Assembly (NCBI GenBank): GCA_049190315.1
Contig: JAIVWD010000051.1
Location: 1-13,783 of the forward strand
DNA length: 13,783 nucleotides
Source of the DNA: B13-G4 sp049190315
Lineage (GTDB): Bacteria; Desulfobacterota; Desulfobacteria; Desulfobacterales; ETH-SRB1
Direction: 5' to 3'
Shown here: piece by piece, positions 7,491 through 12,727 of the stretch
How the letters are laid out: each line of letters begins with the position of its first letter
How positions within the stretch are numbered: the stretch's first letter is position 1
Notes under the pieces: generated by a model
The model's input: only the letters and a program-made list of their open reading frames with translations
Told to the model about the DNA's origin: nothing
The model's database searches: none
Translations under genes and position numbers: made by a program

Positions 7491-7898
7491 CTAAACTCCC
7501 GTGTCTTTTCTTATTTTCATAATTTCATCAAGCTCCAAGGTCTTATATCTCCTGAAAATCAGGATAAGCACCGCAAGGGCAACACCTGTTGTGGCAATTG
7601 AAACAACTATTGCCGTTAGCATCAGTACATGAGGAAGAGGATTAATATAACTGGCGACATCGATAATAGCATTTCCATGCCCGTGCGCCGCATGGGCATC
7701 CCCCAAAAATATCGGAACTGTTGCTCCGCCCTTCTTTACTCCGATGGAAACGTAAAAAAGAATCACAGCAGACTGAAATATATTCATCCCGATCAGCTTC
7801 TTAACCAGATTTTTCTTACCCATCATTGCATAAAGCCCGATCAGCAGCAAAATGATATACACCCAGAAGTTGTATTTACTGATAATGTACTCAAGCAT
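7491..7898 (-). CDS. mrpC: Mrp antiporter subunit C (NuoK-like)
   Basis: The 135-residue protein has three predicted membrane helices and is homologous to NuoK; it sits beside MrpD and MrpA in Mrp complexes. Diagnostic segments are IGLYAMMGKKNLVKKLIGMN (20-39) and NPLPHVLMLTAIVVSIATT (86-104), the counterpart of the NPLPQALVLTAIVI signature. Members are usually about 110-115 residues. The extra length lies mainly in the loop at about 55-85, which holds a histidine cluster (H69, H72, H74), and in the charged tail. The ATG at 7898 has GGAGA upstream, inside the end of the preceding gene. The neighbours mbhE-like and mrpD are both within two bases, so the gene is part of the same coupled transcript. 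Confidence 0.93.
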   Translation of the reverse strand: MLEYIISKYNFWVYIILLLIGLYAMMGKKNLVKKLIGMNIFQSAVILFYVSIGVKKGGATVPIFLGDAHAAHGHGNAIIDVASYINPLPHVLMLTAIVVSIATTGVALAVLILIFRRYKTLELDEIMKIRKDTGV

Positions 7899-7899
7899 A

Positions 7900-8184
7900 T
7901 CAGTCTCCTTCTCCCTTTCGCTTTTTTCTTAACATAAGTATACAGCCCATCCCGGCGGTAAAAATAACCGCAGTTTCACCCATGGTATCGTATCCCCTGT
8001 AATCACCCAGGACGGCAGTAACCATATTGGGAGTTGCTGTTTTTTCCAAAGCTTCCCGAATATACTTTGGTGAAACATGGCTGTTGGCCGGAGAATTTGG
8101 ATCACCCCAATCGGGCATATCTTCAACACCGTATATAAGCAATGCCCCTGTTAAAACTATTATGAGTATCGCAATAACTTTCAA
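7900..8184 (-). CDS. MbhE-like subunit (split MrpA C-terminal domain)
   Basis: The 94-residue protein has one membrane helix near each end (about 3-19 and 72-86) and a soluble middle. DYRGYDTMGE (61-70) is the signature of the MbhE domain, which in canonical MrpA forms the extreme C-terminus. In membrane-bound hydrogenases and related complexes it is a separate subunit, as here. The protein helps anchor the antiporter modules. The start is TTG at 8184, supported by AGGAGG eight bases upstream, and it overlaps the TGA of the preceding DUF4040 gene as TTGA. The mrpC start follows after the stop with almost no gap. Assignment to the family is firm. Confidence 0.88.
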   Translation of the reverse strand: MKVIAILIIVLTGALLIYGVEDMPDWGDPNSPANSHVSPKYIREALEKTATPNMVTAVLGDYRGYDTMGETAVIFTAGMGCILMLRKKRKGEGD

Positions 8185-8426
8185 TCCTTTGACCTCCTTT
8201 TTGTTTTACTGACAGCCGCAATAAACAATACTGTTCCAACTCCCGCGCCAACGGAGGCTTCGGTAAAAGCAACATCCACCGCCCCCATCTGAGTATAGAG
8301 AATGCACATAAAGAAGCTGTAAGCGCCAAGTATAATAACAGCAGCCAAAAGATCCTTAACGGTGATAGCTGCAATCGCACAGATAACGACAAAGATACAG
8401 AAAATAAGATCAAGTTGCCAGATCAT
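8181..8426 (-). CDS. MbhD-like DUF4040 subunit (split MrpA C-terminal domain)
   Basis: The 81-residue protein has about three membrane helices and a charged KTKRRSKD tail. The segment GAVDVAFTEASVGAG (48-62) is the hallmark of the DUF4040/MbhD domain, the NuoJ-like part of the MrpA C-terminus. A free-standing form is known from Mbh-type hydrogenases and from Mrp operons in which MrpA is split. The ATG at 8426 overlaps the mrpG stop as ATGA and has GGGAGG upstream. The gene end overlaps the TTG start of the MbhE-like gene. In the complex it probably contributes to the ion path between the small subunits and the antiporter-fold subunits. Confidence 0.9.
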   Translation of the reverse strand: MIWQLDLIFCIFVVICAIAAITVKDLLAAVIILGAYSFFMCILYTQMGAVDVAFTEASVGAGVGTVLFIAAVSKTKRRSKD

Positions 8427-8746
8427 TTGCTTCCCTCCCTGGTCCAGGGTTTAACACCGCACCGAAAAGCAGCTCTTGAAATAGCGTGGGTTGCAGTAGG
8501 ATTAGCCAAGAAAACAAAAACTGCGACAACGACTATCTTTATACTGTCTAAAATAGCCCCGTTATATGCTGCATGATATATAGAAAGACCGACAAGCGTT
8601 ATAAGCACTGCCAGTGTGTCGCCTTTTCCCGTAGCATGCATCCGGGAATAAAAGTCCGGAAAACGCAGGAAGCCAATTGTCCCTGTGGCAAAAAAGAAAC
8701 ACCCCACTAAAATAAATATCACAGATATTCCTGTTACAACTTCCAT
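8423..8746 (-). CDS. mrpG: Mrp antiporter subunit G
   Basis: The 107-residue protein has about three membrane helices. GTIGFLRFPDFYSRMHA (22-38), followed by TGKGDTLAV, is the MrpG/MnhG signature, matching Mbh-type relatives closely. I place the start at ATG 8746, because GAGGTG lies seven bases upstream. A TTG three bases earlier (8749) would leave only four bases and add one residue. The start shares one base with the mrpF stop, and the end overlaps the DUF4040 gene. MrpG is a small structural subunit needed for assembly and activity of the antiporter. Confidence 0.92.
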   Translation of the reverse strand: MEVVTGISVIFILVGCFFFATGTIGFLRFPDFYSRMHATGKGDTLAVLITLVGLSIYHAAYNGAILDSIKIVVVAVFVFLANPTATHAISRAAFRCGVKPWTREGSK

Positions 8747-9012
8747 CAAATTTCACCTCTCCCTTCAAAGTACTTTGCTGCCGCTAATGTCCCGATAAAA
8801 TTCAGAATAGCGTAAACCATGATGATATCCAAGAACATCTCTATCCTGCCATAGATAAATCCCATAAGTGCCAGTACCACCAACGTTTTTGTGCCGATTG
8901 CTCCAACTCCTACAATCCGGTCTATAATAGTCGGCCCGTACACCACCCGATAGAGACAAAGGAAAACAAGCAAACAAAGGAAAATACTCGCGCCTAAATA
9001 AAAATTTTCCAT
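8746..9012 (-). CDS. mrpF: Mrp antiporter subunit F
   Basis: The 88-residue protein has three predicted membrane helices. GPTIIDR (26-32), then GTKTLVVLAL, identifies the MrpF/MnhF/MbhB family; D31 is the conserved acid after GPT. The following segment reads GVGAIGTKT and so lacks the second acid of the ALD form seen in aerobic Mrp proteins, which makes it more like the Mbh version. The ATG at 9012 has GGGAG seven bases upstream. An 80-base gap containing an AGCT octamer array separates it from the regulator gene upstream; this is the only sizeable gap inside the mrpB-mrpD stretch. The gene ends inside the start region of mrpG. Confidence 0.92.
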   Translation of the reverse strand: MENFYLGASIFLCLLVFLCLYRVVYGPTIIDRIVGVGAIGTKTLVVLALMGFIYGRIEMFLDIIMVYAILNFIGTLAAAKYFEGRGEI

Positions 9013-9029
9013 CTCAATACTCCCAGGTT

Positions 9030-9085
9030 AGCTGTTAAGCTGTTAAGCTGATTAGCTGATTAGCTTAACAGCTTAGTAGCTAATT
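9030..9085. repeat. Seven AGCT-headed octamers, foldable into a long hairpin
   Basis: Seven consecutive 8-base units all begin with AGCT: AGCTGTTA twice, AGCTGATT twice, then AGCTTAAC, AGCTTAGT and AGCTAATT. Because the later units mirror the earlier ones, bases 9028-9083 can fold. A 6-bp outer stem (9028-9033 with 9078-9083), a 3x3 internal loop, a perfect 13-bp stem (9037-9049 with 9062-9074) and a 12-base loop result. The array lies between the regulator stop and the mrpF ribosome site, so the hairpin would form in the operon transcript. It has no T-tract and is not a standard terminator. Confidence 0.85.
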
Positions 9086-9092
9086 TATTGCT

Positions 9093-10028
9093 TTAATTAA
9101 CCGTTAAGTTGTATTTATTAAGCTTTGAATACAATGTGCTGCGGCTCACATTGAGCTGTTTTGCAACTTTTAATTTGTTCCAGTTATTCTCCTGCAAAAT
9201 TTTCATAAGGAATCTTTTCTCATTTTCCTCAAAAGAGGTTATCCCTTCATTTTTTTCTTTTAACACTTCATGTAAGATGCGGGAAGGCAGTAACTCACGC
9301 TTAACTTCTTCACCTTCTGCCAGAAGGAAGGCATGTTGTATTGAGTTTTCCAACTCCTTGACATTGCCTGGCCAGGAATAGTCCATTAACACCTGCATAG
9401 TATCGGATGTAACACCTCTAACATTTTTTCCTATTTCTACATTCAGTATCTCTAAAAAGCATTCTATTAGAAGGGGGATATCATCTTTCCTCTGCCTTAA
9501 AGAAGGCAGATGTATATTAATTACATTCAGCATATAAGAAAATTCTTCATTAAAAGTTCCTTTTTCGACCTCTTTCCCAAGATCAGTATTAACAGCGGCA
9601 ATAATCCTGACATCTGTCTTAATACTTTTTTTTCCTCCAAGCCTTTTTATAGACCCGTCCTGTAAAAAATCCTGAAGTTTGATCTGTGTTAATGGAGACA
9701 TTTTATCAATCTCACTCAAAAACACTGTCCCGCCATTATTCTGCTCCAGACATCCTTTCTTTTGAGATGCCGCCCCTTCAAAGGCGCCTGTTTCATGACC
9801 AAAAAGCCCGCTTTCTACTATAAACCTCGGATAAGCTGAGCAGTTATACACATCAAAAGGTTTATCTTTTCTCGAGCTGTTCAAATGGATACATCTTGCC
9901 ACCAATGCCTTCTCCGTACCCTCTTCACCCTGGATCACAACCGAAGTATCAGTAGGGGCCAGATTCAATATCATATTGTAGATCTGCTGCATTCTGGCAG
10001 ACTGTTTATTGATCTCCTGTATCTTCAA
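9093..10028 (-). CDS. NtrC/Fis-like regulator with degenerate sigma-54 AAA+ domain
   Basis: The 311-residue protein consists of a sigma-54-interaction-type AAA+ domain (about 10-240) and a C-terminal Fis-type helix-turn-helix (about 270-308, NKLKVAKQLNVSRSTLYSKL); no receiver or sensor domain precedes it. The fold is recognisable from IHLNSSRKDKPFDVYNCSA, SGLFGHETGAF, LPSLRQRKDDIPLL and WPGNVKELEN. Key residues are changed: Walker A reads GEEGTEKA (34-41) instead of GESGTGKE, GAFTGA is GAFEGA (81-86), Walker B reads FLSE with S105 for aspartate, the FRxDLYYRLN arginines are N160 and M166, and the sensor II arginine is K224. ATP hydrolysis and sigma-54 remodelling are therefore doubtful. The TTG start at 10028 overlaps the mrpB stop as TTGA, with GGGAAGAGAG upstream. 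It probably binds DNA as a local regulator; the target is unknown. Confidence 0.85.
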   Translation of the reverse strand: MKIQEINKQSARMQQIYNMILNLAPTDTSVVIQGEEGTEKALVARCIHLNSSRKDKPFDVYNCSAYPRFIVESGLFGHETGAFEGAASQKKGCLEQNNGGTVFLSEIDKMSPLTQIKLQDFLQDGSIKRLGGKKSIKTDVRIIAAVNTDLGKEVEKGTFNEEFSYMLNVINIHLPSLRQRKDDIPLLIECFLEILNVEIGKNVRGVTSDTMQVLMDYSWPGNVKELENSIQHAFLLAEGEEVKRELLPSRILHEVLKEKNEGITSFEENEKRFLMKILQENNWNKLKVAKQLNVSRSTLYSKLNKYNLTVN

Positions 10029-10501
10029 GCTCTCTTCCCTTGAATATTCTTTTCTTTTGAAGGAAGCCCCCCTGTGGCTATATCCAAAAAGATTGAGAAC
10101 ATAGCGGCCATAACAGCAATGCCAACACCGGTCTCAATACCAAGAATACCAAGCGATCTTGCCTGCGGTATCCCTACGTGAAATATCTTGTCAAGCGCTC
10201 CATAATCCAGATAATTACCCCCGAGTATAATGCACAACAACCCTATTCCAGAAAATATAAAAACTCCAAGACTACATAAAATGGTGTTTAATCTTTCTGA
10301 CATCATGCGCAAAGCATTGTCCAGCCCATAAGTTATGACCAATAGAACTAAACTTGCCCCTAAAATTACTCCTCCCTGGAACCCTCCTCCAGGGCTGTAA
10401 TGTCCATGAGCGATAACATACAGAGCATAAATCTGCATAAAGGGTATCAGCAATCTGGAAAGTGTCTTTACAATAACGTCATCTGATTGTTTAGTCATCA
10501 T
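10025..10501 (-). CDS. mrpB: Mrp antiporter subunit B
   Basis: The 158-residue protein has four predicted membrane helices. GHYSPGGGFQGG (33-44) is the MrpB/MnhB signature. The tail after the last helix (GGLPSKEKNIQGKRA) is short and basic. MrpB belongs to the small-subunit part of the antiporter. ATG codons occur at 10501 and 10498; GGGG lies about 12 bases before the first, which I prefer. It follows mrpE after a 55-base gap, and its stop overlaps the start of the regulator gene. The order E-B-regulator-F-G is unusual, since B normally lies next to C and the MrpA domains. Confidence 0.92.
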   Translation of the reverse strand: MMTKQSDDVIVKTLSRLLIPFMQIYALYVIAHGHYSPGGGFQGGVILGASLVLLVITYGLDNALRMMSERLNTILCSLGVFIFSGIGLLCIILGGNYLDYGALDKIFHVGIPQARSLGILGIETGVGIAVMAAMFSIFLDIATGGLPSKEKNIQGKRA

Positions 10502-10556
10502 AATCGTTTACCCCGGTCATTTTTCCTAAAACTTATTGAGCTTTCAGCTTTAATCT

Positions 10557-11270
10557 TTACTTCAGTGCTACAAAAACAGGTGCCATATCGAGAGTATCCT
10601 GTACATATACATGGTCGGCTTCCATGAATACATGCGCAATCCTGTCCTCCATCTCGCCGGTCATAAGGTCTTCAGCGGTCTTTTTACTCACAGCGTGTAC
10701 ATAATATATGCCGTCTTTAACATCTACTGTGATAGTCCCTGGAGTAAGAGTAATAGAGTTGGCAAGTGTTACCATGGAGATATCACTTTCCAGTTTTGAC
10801 TTGAACTTAATTATCTTTGGGTCTATCAGATTTTTTGGCCCCAGAGCCAATCGAACAACATGCAGGTTGGACAAAACGATCTGGTAGAGAAGCCATGGAA
10901 TATAAGTAATAAATCTTTTTACTATTACACGCATATCTCCTGCTCTTGGATTGGCAAAAAGGAGACCATGCGATACGTGTGACACCAAGCCGCAACAAAG
11001 AACTCCGATGCTGATATGAAATAAATCATAGTGCCCTGATAAGAGCAGCCAGAAACCAAACAAAATGATAAACGTTGCTACGAATCTGGTAATCTCGGTC
11101 TTTGTTTGCCTGGCGCCTTTAAATATTGCCTCCACTCTTTTTCTTTGGACGGACTGGGCTTCAGAGGTCAATCGAGCAGCAATGTCCAAAACATCCTTGC
11201 TCCTCTCTCTTGCTTTCTCTAATATCTCAAAGGACTCATCCGTGGCCTGGACCAATATAGTTACTTCCAT
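10557..11270 (-). CDS. mrpE: Mrp antiporter subunit E with N-terminal extension
   Basis: Residues about 60-237 are MrpE/MnhE: two or three membrane helices (about 62-106 and 118-140) and then a cytoplasmic domain with the signature LANSITLTPGTITVDV (169-184). Typical members are about 160 residues, whereas this protein has 237. The difference is mostly a hydrophilic, helix-forming extension at 1-58 (DESFEILEKARERSKDVLDI and onward) unlike anything in standard MrpE. The start is well supported: ATG at 11270 with GAGGAA upstream. A start at the canonical position is not obvious. The gene lies 84 bases downstream of the universal stress protein gene on the same strand. The subunit is needed for stable assembly of Mrp complexes; the role of the extension is unknown. 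Confidence 0.9.
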   Translation of the reverse strand: MEVTILVQATDESFEILEKARERSKDVLDIAARLTSEAQSVQRKRVEAIFKGARQTKTEITRFVATFIILFGFWLLLSGHYDLFHISIGVLCCGLVSHVSHGLLFANPRAGDMRVIVKRFITYIPWLLYQIVLSNLHVVRLALGPKNLIDPKIIKFKSKLESDISMVTLANSITLTPGTITVDVKDGIYYVHAVSKKTAEDLMTGEMEDRIAHVFMEADHVYVQDTLDMAPVFVALK

Positions 11271-11328
11271 TCCGTTCCTCTTTTTTTACTAAATATGGCC
11301 TTGTTTTCCTGCGTTCACACAAAAAATA

Positions 11329-11348
11329 CGTTTTCCGAATTCAAAACG
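11329..11348 (-). promoter_or_regulatory. Weak hairpin and T-run between usp and mrpE
   Basis: CGTTTT pairs with AAAACG around an 8-base loop and, reading leftward, is followed by TATTTTTTG. This resembles a weak attenuator or partial terminator that could lower mrp expression relative to the usp gene. The stem is only 6 bp and AT-rich. Confidence 0.3.
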
Positions 11349-11354
11349 CTTTAT

Positions 11355-12146
11355 CTAAGAAGGAACCAGCAATGCAGGAACAGGGGTTCTCTCTACTACG
11401 CGGCACGAATGTTTTCCTATAAAAATATCTTTAAAGCTTTGCCCCGACGTTGCCCCCATGACTATTGATGTAGAATTATAATCTTGCGCTGCAAGAATGA
11501 TCTCATCAACAGTTTTGCCCGCATATACATGATATTCTGCGTCAATTCCCTCTTTTAAGCATTTATTGCGCGTTTCTCTTAATTTTTCCATAAGCCGTCT
11601 CAGATCACGCACAGTCAATTTCTTGTGTATTACATTTACAATATCAAGCTCGTTGATTAATTGCTTAAAACCGAGTATAATCTGAAGCGCCTTTTCAGAT
11701 GCCTGAGACCAATCGGTCGCAAACAAAACACGCTCAAATGCCCCTTTTGAAATAAGCTTCAATCCTGTTTCATCTTTGTCAACTATCAGGACAGGCACGC
11801 TTGCCTCCTTAATAAGTTTTTTAACAATAGAATCACCAAACAAAATTCTTCTTTTCTTTTTATCAAAATGAACCACGGCGAATGATATCTGATTTTCATG
11901 GATTGTGTTCAAAACACCACCGGACAAATTTCCGGAGTCAATTTTTATAGTAGCTTTCAAGCCATAGCCGTTTAATATTTCTTTCCATTGCTCAAACACC
12001 TCAGAAGTTACATCCTCTGGTTTATCCTTTATTACACAAAGGAAAATTATTTCCTTGAAGCCAATATCGCTAAAACCTGACAATCCTTCCAGCACCTTGG
12101 AACTTGGGCGCCTAAGATCTGTAGCATATAATATTTTTCCGCCCAT
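11355..12146 (-). CDS. Tandem universal stress protein, first gene of the cluster
   Basis: The 263-residue protein contains two UspA-like domains, at about 1-125 and 136-263. Each opens with the strand and acidic tip typical of the fold (ILYATDL at 5-11; VLFATDWS at 140-147). The ATP-binding loop of domain 2 is GATSGQSFKDIFIGK (231-245). Compared with the consensus Gly-x2-Gly-x9-Gly-Ser, the second glycine is shifted to a serine position and the final serine is lysine, so nucleotide binding is doubtful. Domain 1 has no recognisable loop motif (FGDSIVKK only). The ATG at 12146 has GGGGAGA just upstream. The sigma-54-type promoter lies about 65 bases before it, and mrpE follows 84 bases after. 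USP genes beside ion transporters often encode cytoplasmic modulators; that role is inferred here. Confidence 0.88.
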   Translation of the reverse strand: MGGKILYATDLRRPSSKVLEGLSGFSDIGFKEIIFLCVIKDKPEDVTSEVFEQWKEILNGYGLKATIKIDSGNLSGGVLNTIHENQISFAVVHFDKKKRRILFGDSIVKKLIKEASVPVLIVDKDETGLKLISKGAFERVLFATDWSQASEKALQIILGFKQLINELDIVNVIHKKLTVRDLRRLMEKLRETRNKCLKEGIDAEYHVYAGKTVDEIILAAQDYNSTSIVMGATSGQSFKDIFIGKHSCRVVERTPVPALLVPS

Positions 12147-12211
12147 TATCTCCCCTTTTTAATAGATATCGATCTTAAACCTGCCTTGAAACTTAAATTT
12201 TATTTTATTAA

Positions 12212-12227
12212 AGCAACATTCGTGCCT
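12212..12227 (-). promoter_or_regulatory. Sigma-54-type (-24/-12) promoter of the usp-mrp cluster
   Basis: The minus strand reads AGGCACGAATGTTGCT. The invariant GG (-24, at 12226-12225) and GC (-12, at 12214-12213) are exactly ten bases apart, and GGCACG and TTGCT match the family consensus; only the T before GG is an A. The expected start lies near 12201, about 55 bases before the usp start codon. This is the best regulatory match in the window. Confidence 0.72.
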
Positions 12228-12266
12228 TTATGATCAAAATGCATGTCTGATCCTGTTTTTTCAGGT

Positions 12267-12285
12267 GTTACCAAAATTTGCAGTT
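12267..12285. promoter_or_regulatory. Partial copy of the 19-bp palindrome
   Basis: GTTACCAAAATTTGCAGTT matches the 12315-12333 palindrome at 13 of 19 positions, mostly in the left half and core. The two centres are 48 bases apart. It may be a second, weaker binding site for the same protein. Confidence 0.3.
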
Positions 12286-12314
12286 GCAGGCATGAATAAT
12301 ATCATCAACACAAA

Positions 12315-12333
12315 GTGACCAAATTTTGGACAC
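12315..12333. promoter_or_regulatory. 19-bp palindrome, candidate enhancer or operator
   Basis: GTG-a-CCAAA-T-TTTGG-a-CAC is symmetric at every paired position except the A/A pair flanking the core. It lies about 90-110 bases upstream of the sigma-54 promoter, the usual distance for the enhancer site of an NtrC-family activator with a Fis-type DNA-binding domain. Which protein binds it is not known. Confidence 0.55.
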
Positions 12334-12390
12334 ATAATAGTAATTTTTCAGAAACATCTTTATATCTTTGAATAATATTATGTAGGATTT

Positions 12391-12420
12391 TTGTACACAT
12401 TTTGCCTAAAAACTGTACAA
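12391..12420. repeat. Inverted repeat TTGTACA-N16-TGTACAA
   Basis: Two perfect 7-base arms are separated by 16 bases. Each arm is nearly self-palindromic (TTGTACA), so this may be a pair of binding sites rather than one hairpin. No function is assigned. Confidence 0.4.
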
Positions 12421-12453
12421 TAATATTTTCCCATCTCTTTGAGCTTTAATACG

Positions 12454-12479
12454 CTTGTAAAAAAGTCCTTTTTTACAAG
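12454..12479. repeat. 12-bp perfect inverted repeat with 2-base centre
   Basis: CTTGTAAAAAAG and CTTTTTTACAAG are exact reverse complements separated by TC. The two-base centre is too tight for a stable hairpin of full length, so an operator-like protein site or a shortened stem is more likely. The T-run inside the right arm gives some resemblance to a terminator on either strand. Confidence 0.4.
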
Positions 12480-12508
12480 TGGTTGCGGATTTAGGACTTA
12501 CAAATTAT

Positions 12509-12521
12509 TAACAACTTGATA
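12509..12521 (-). promoter_or_regulatory. IHF-consensus match
   Basis: The minus strand reads TATCAAGTTGTTA, a full match to WATCAANNNNTTR. It lies about 290 bases upstream of the sigma-54 promoter, farther than usual for IHF-assisted activation, and AT-rich DNA gives such matches by chance. Confidence 0.22.
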
Positions 12522-12628
12522 AAATTAGAAAAACCACAATTTTTTATACTTTTTTACGAGATCATCAGCTTTAAAAAAACTCAAGCGCGGACGCCTTCTT
12601 AACGCTCTTAATTGCGCTTAATAAACAC

Positions 12629-12656
12629 TTGACAATTTAACAATTATCTGTTTAAT
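12629..12656 (+). promoter_or_regulatory. Sigma-70-type promoter of the second usp gene
   Basis: A perfect -35 TTGACA (12629-12634) is followed after 16 bases by TTTAAT (12651-12656), five of six to the -10 consensus. The predicted start lies near 12663, leaving a leader of about 65 bases before ATG 12728. Confidence 0.6.
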
Positions 12657-12727
12657 TAATATTAAAAAAAGTTTGCTTATAAATTTATAGCTGTTGACTG
12701 AAAAACTGTGGTTAAGGAGGATGTTCT

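Larger units (their letters stand above)
12147..12727. promoter_or_regulatory. 581-bp divergent regulatory region between two usp genes
   Basis: This AT-rich region holds no supported gene. From left to right it contains a sigma-54-type promoter facing left (12212-12227), a partial and then a full copy of a palindrome (12267-12285 and 12315-12333), two more inverted repeats (12391-12420 and 12454-12479), an IHF-like site (12509-12521) and a sigma-70-type promoter facing right (12629-12656). The density of dyad symmetry suggests several bound regulators. Confidence 0.7.

Noticed and set aside
2370..7898. Complex I (NADH dehydrogenase) operon
   Set aside because: NuoL-, NuoM- and NuoK-like subunits are present but no NuoB, C, D, E, F, G, H or I; MrpB, E, F and G signatures show an Mrp-type antiporter instead.
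9030..9085. CRISPR-like array
   Set aside because: Units are 8 bases with no unique spacers, and no cas genes are present.
9109..9381. 90-codon plus-strand open frame
   Set aside because: It is antisense to the helix-turn-helix region of the regulator and lacks a ribosome site or family features.
12391..12421. Sigma-70 promoter TTGTAC ... TACAAT
   Set aside because: The spacing is 19 bases and the -35 match is poor; better treated as an inverted repeat.
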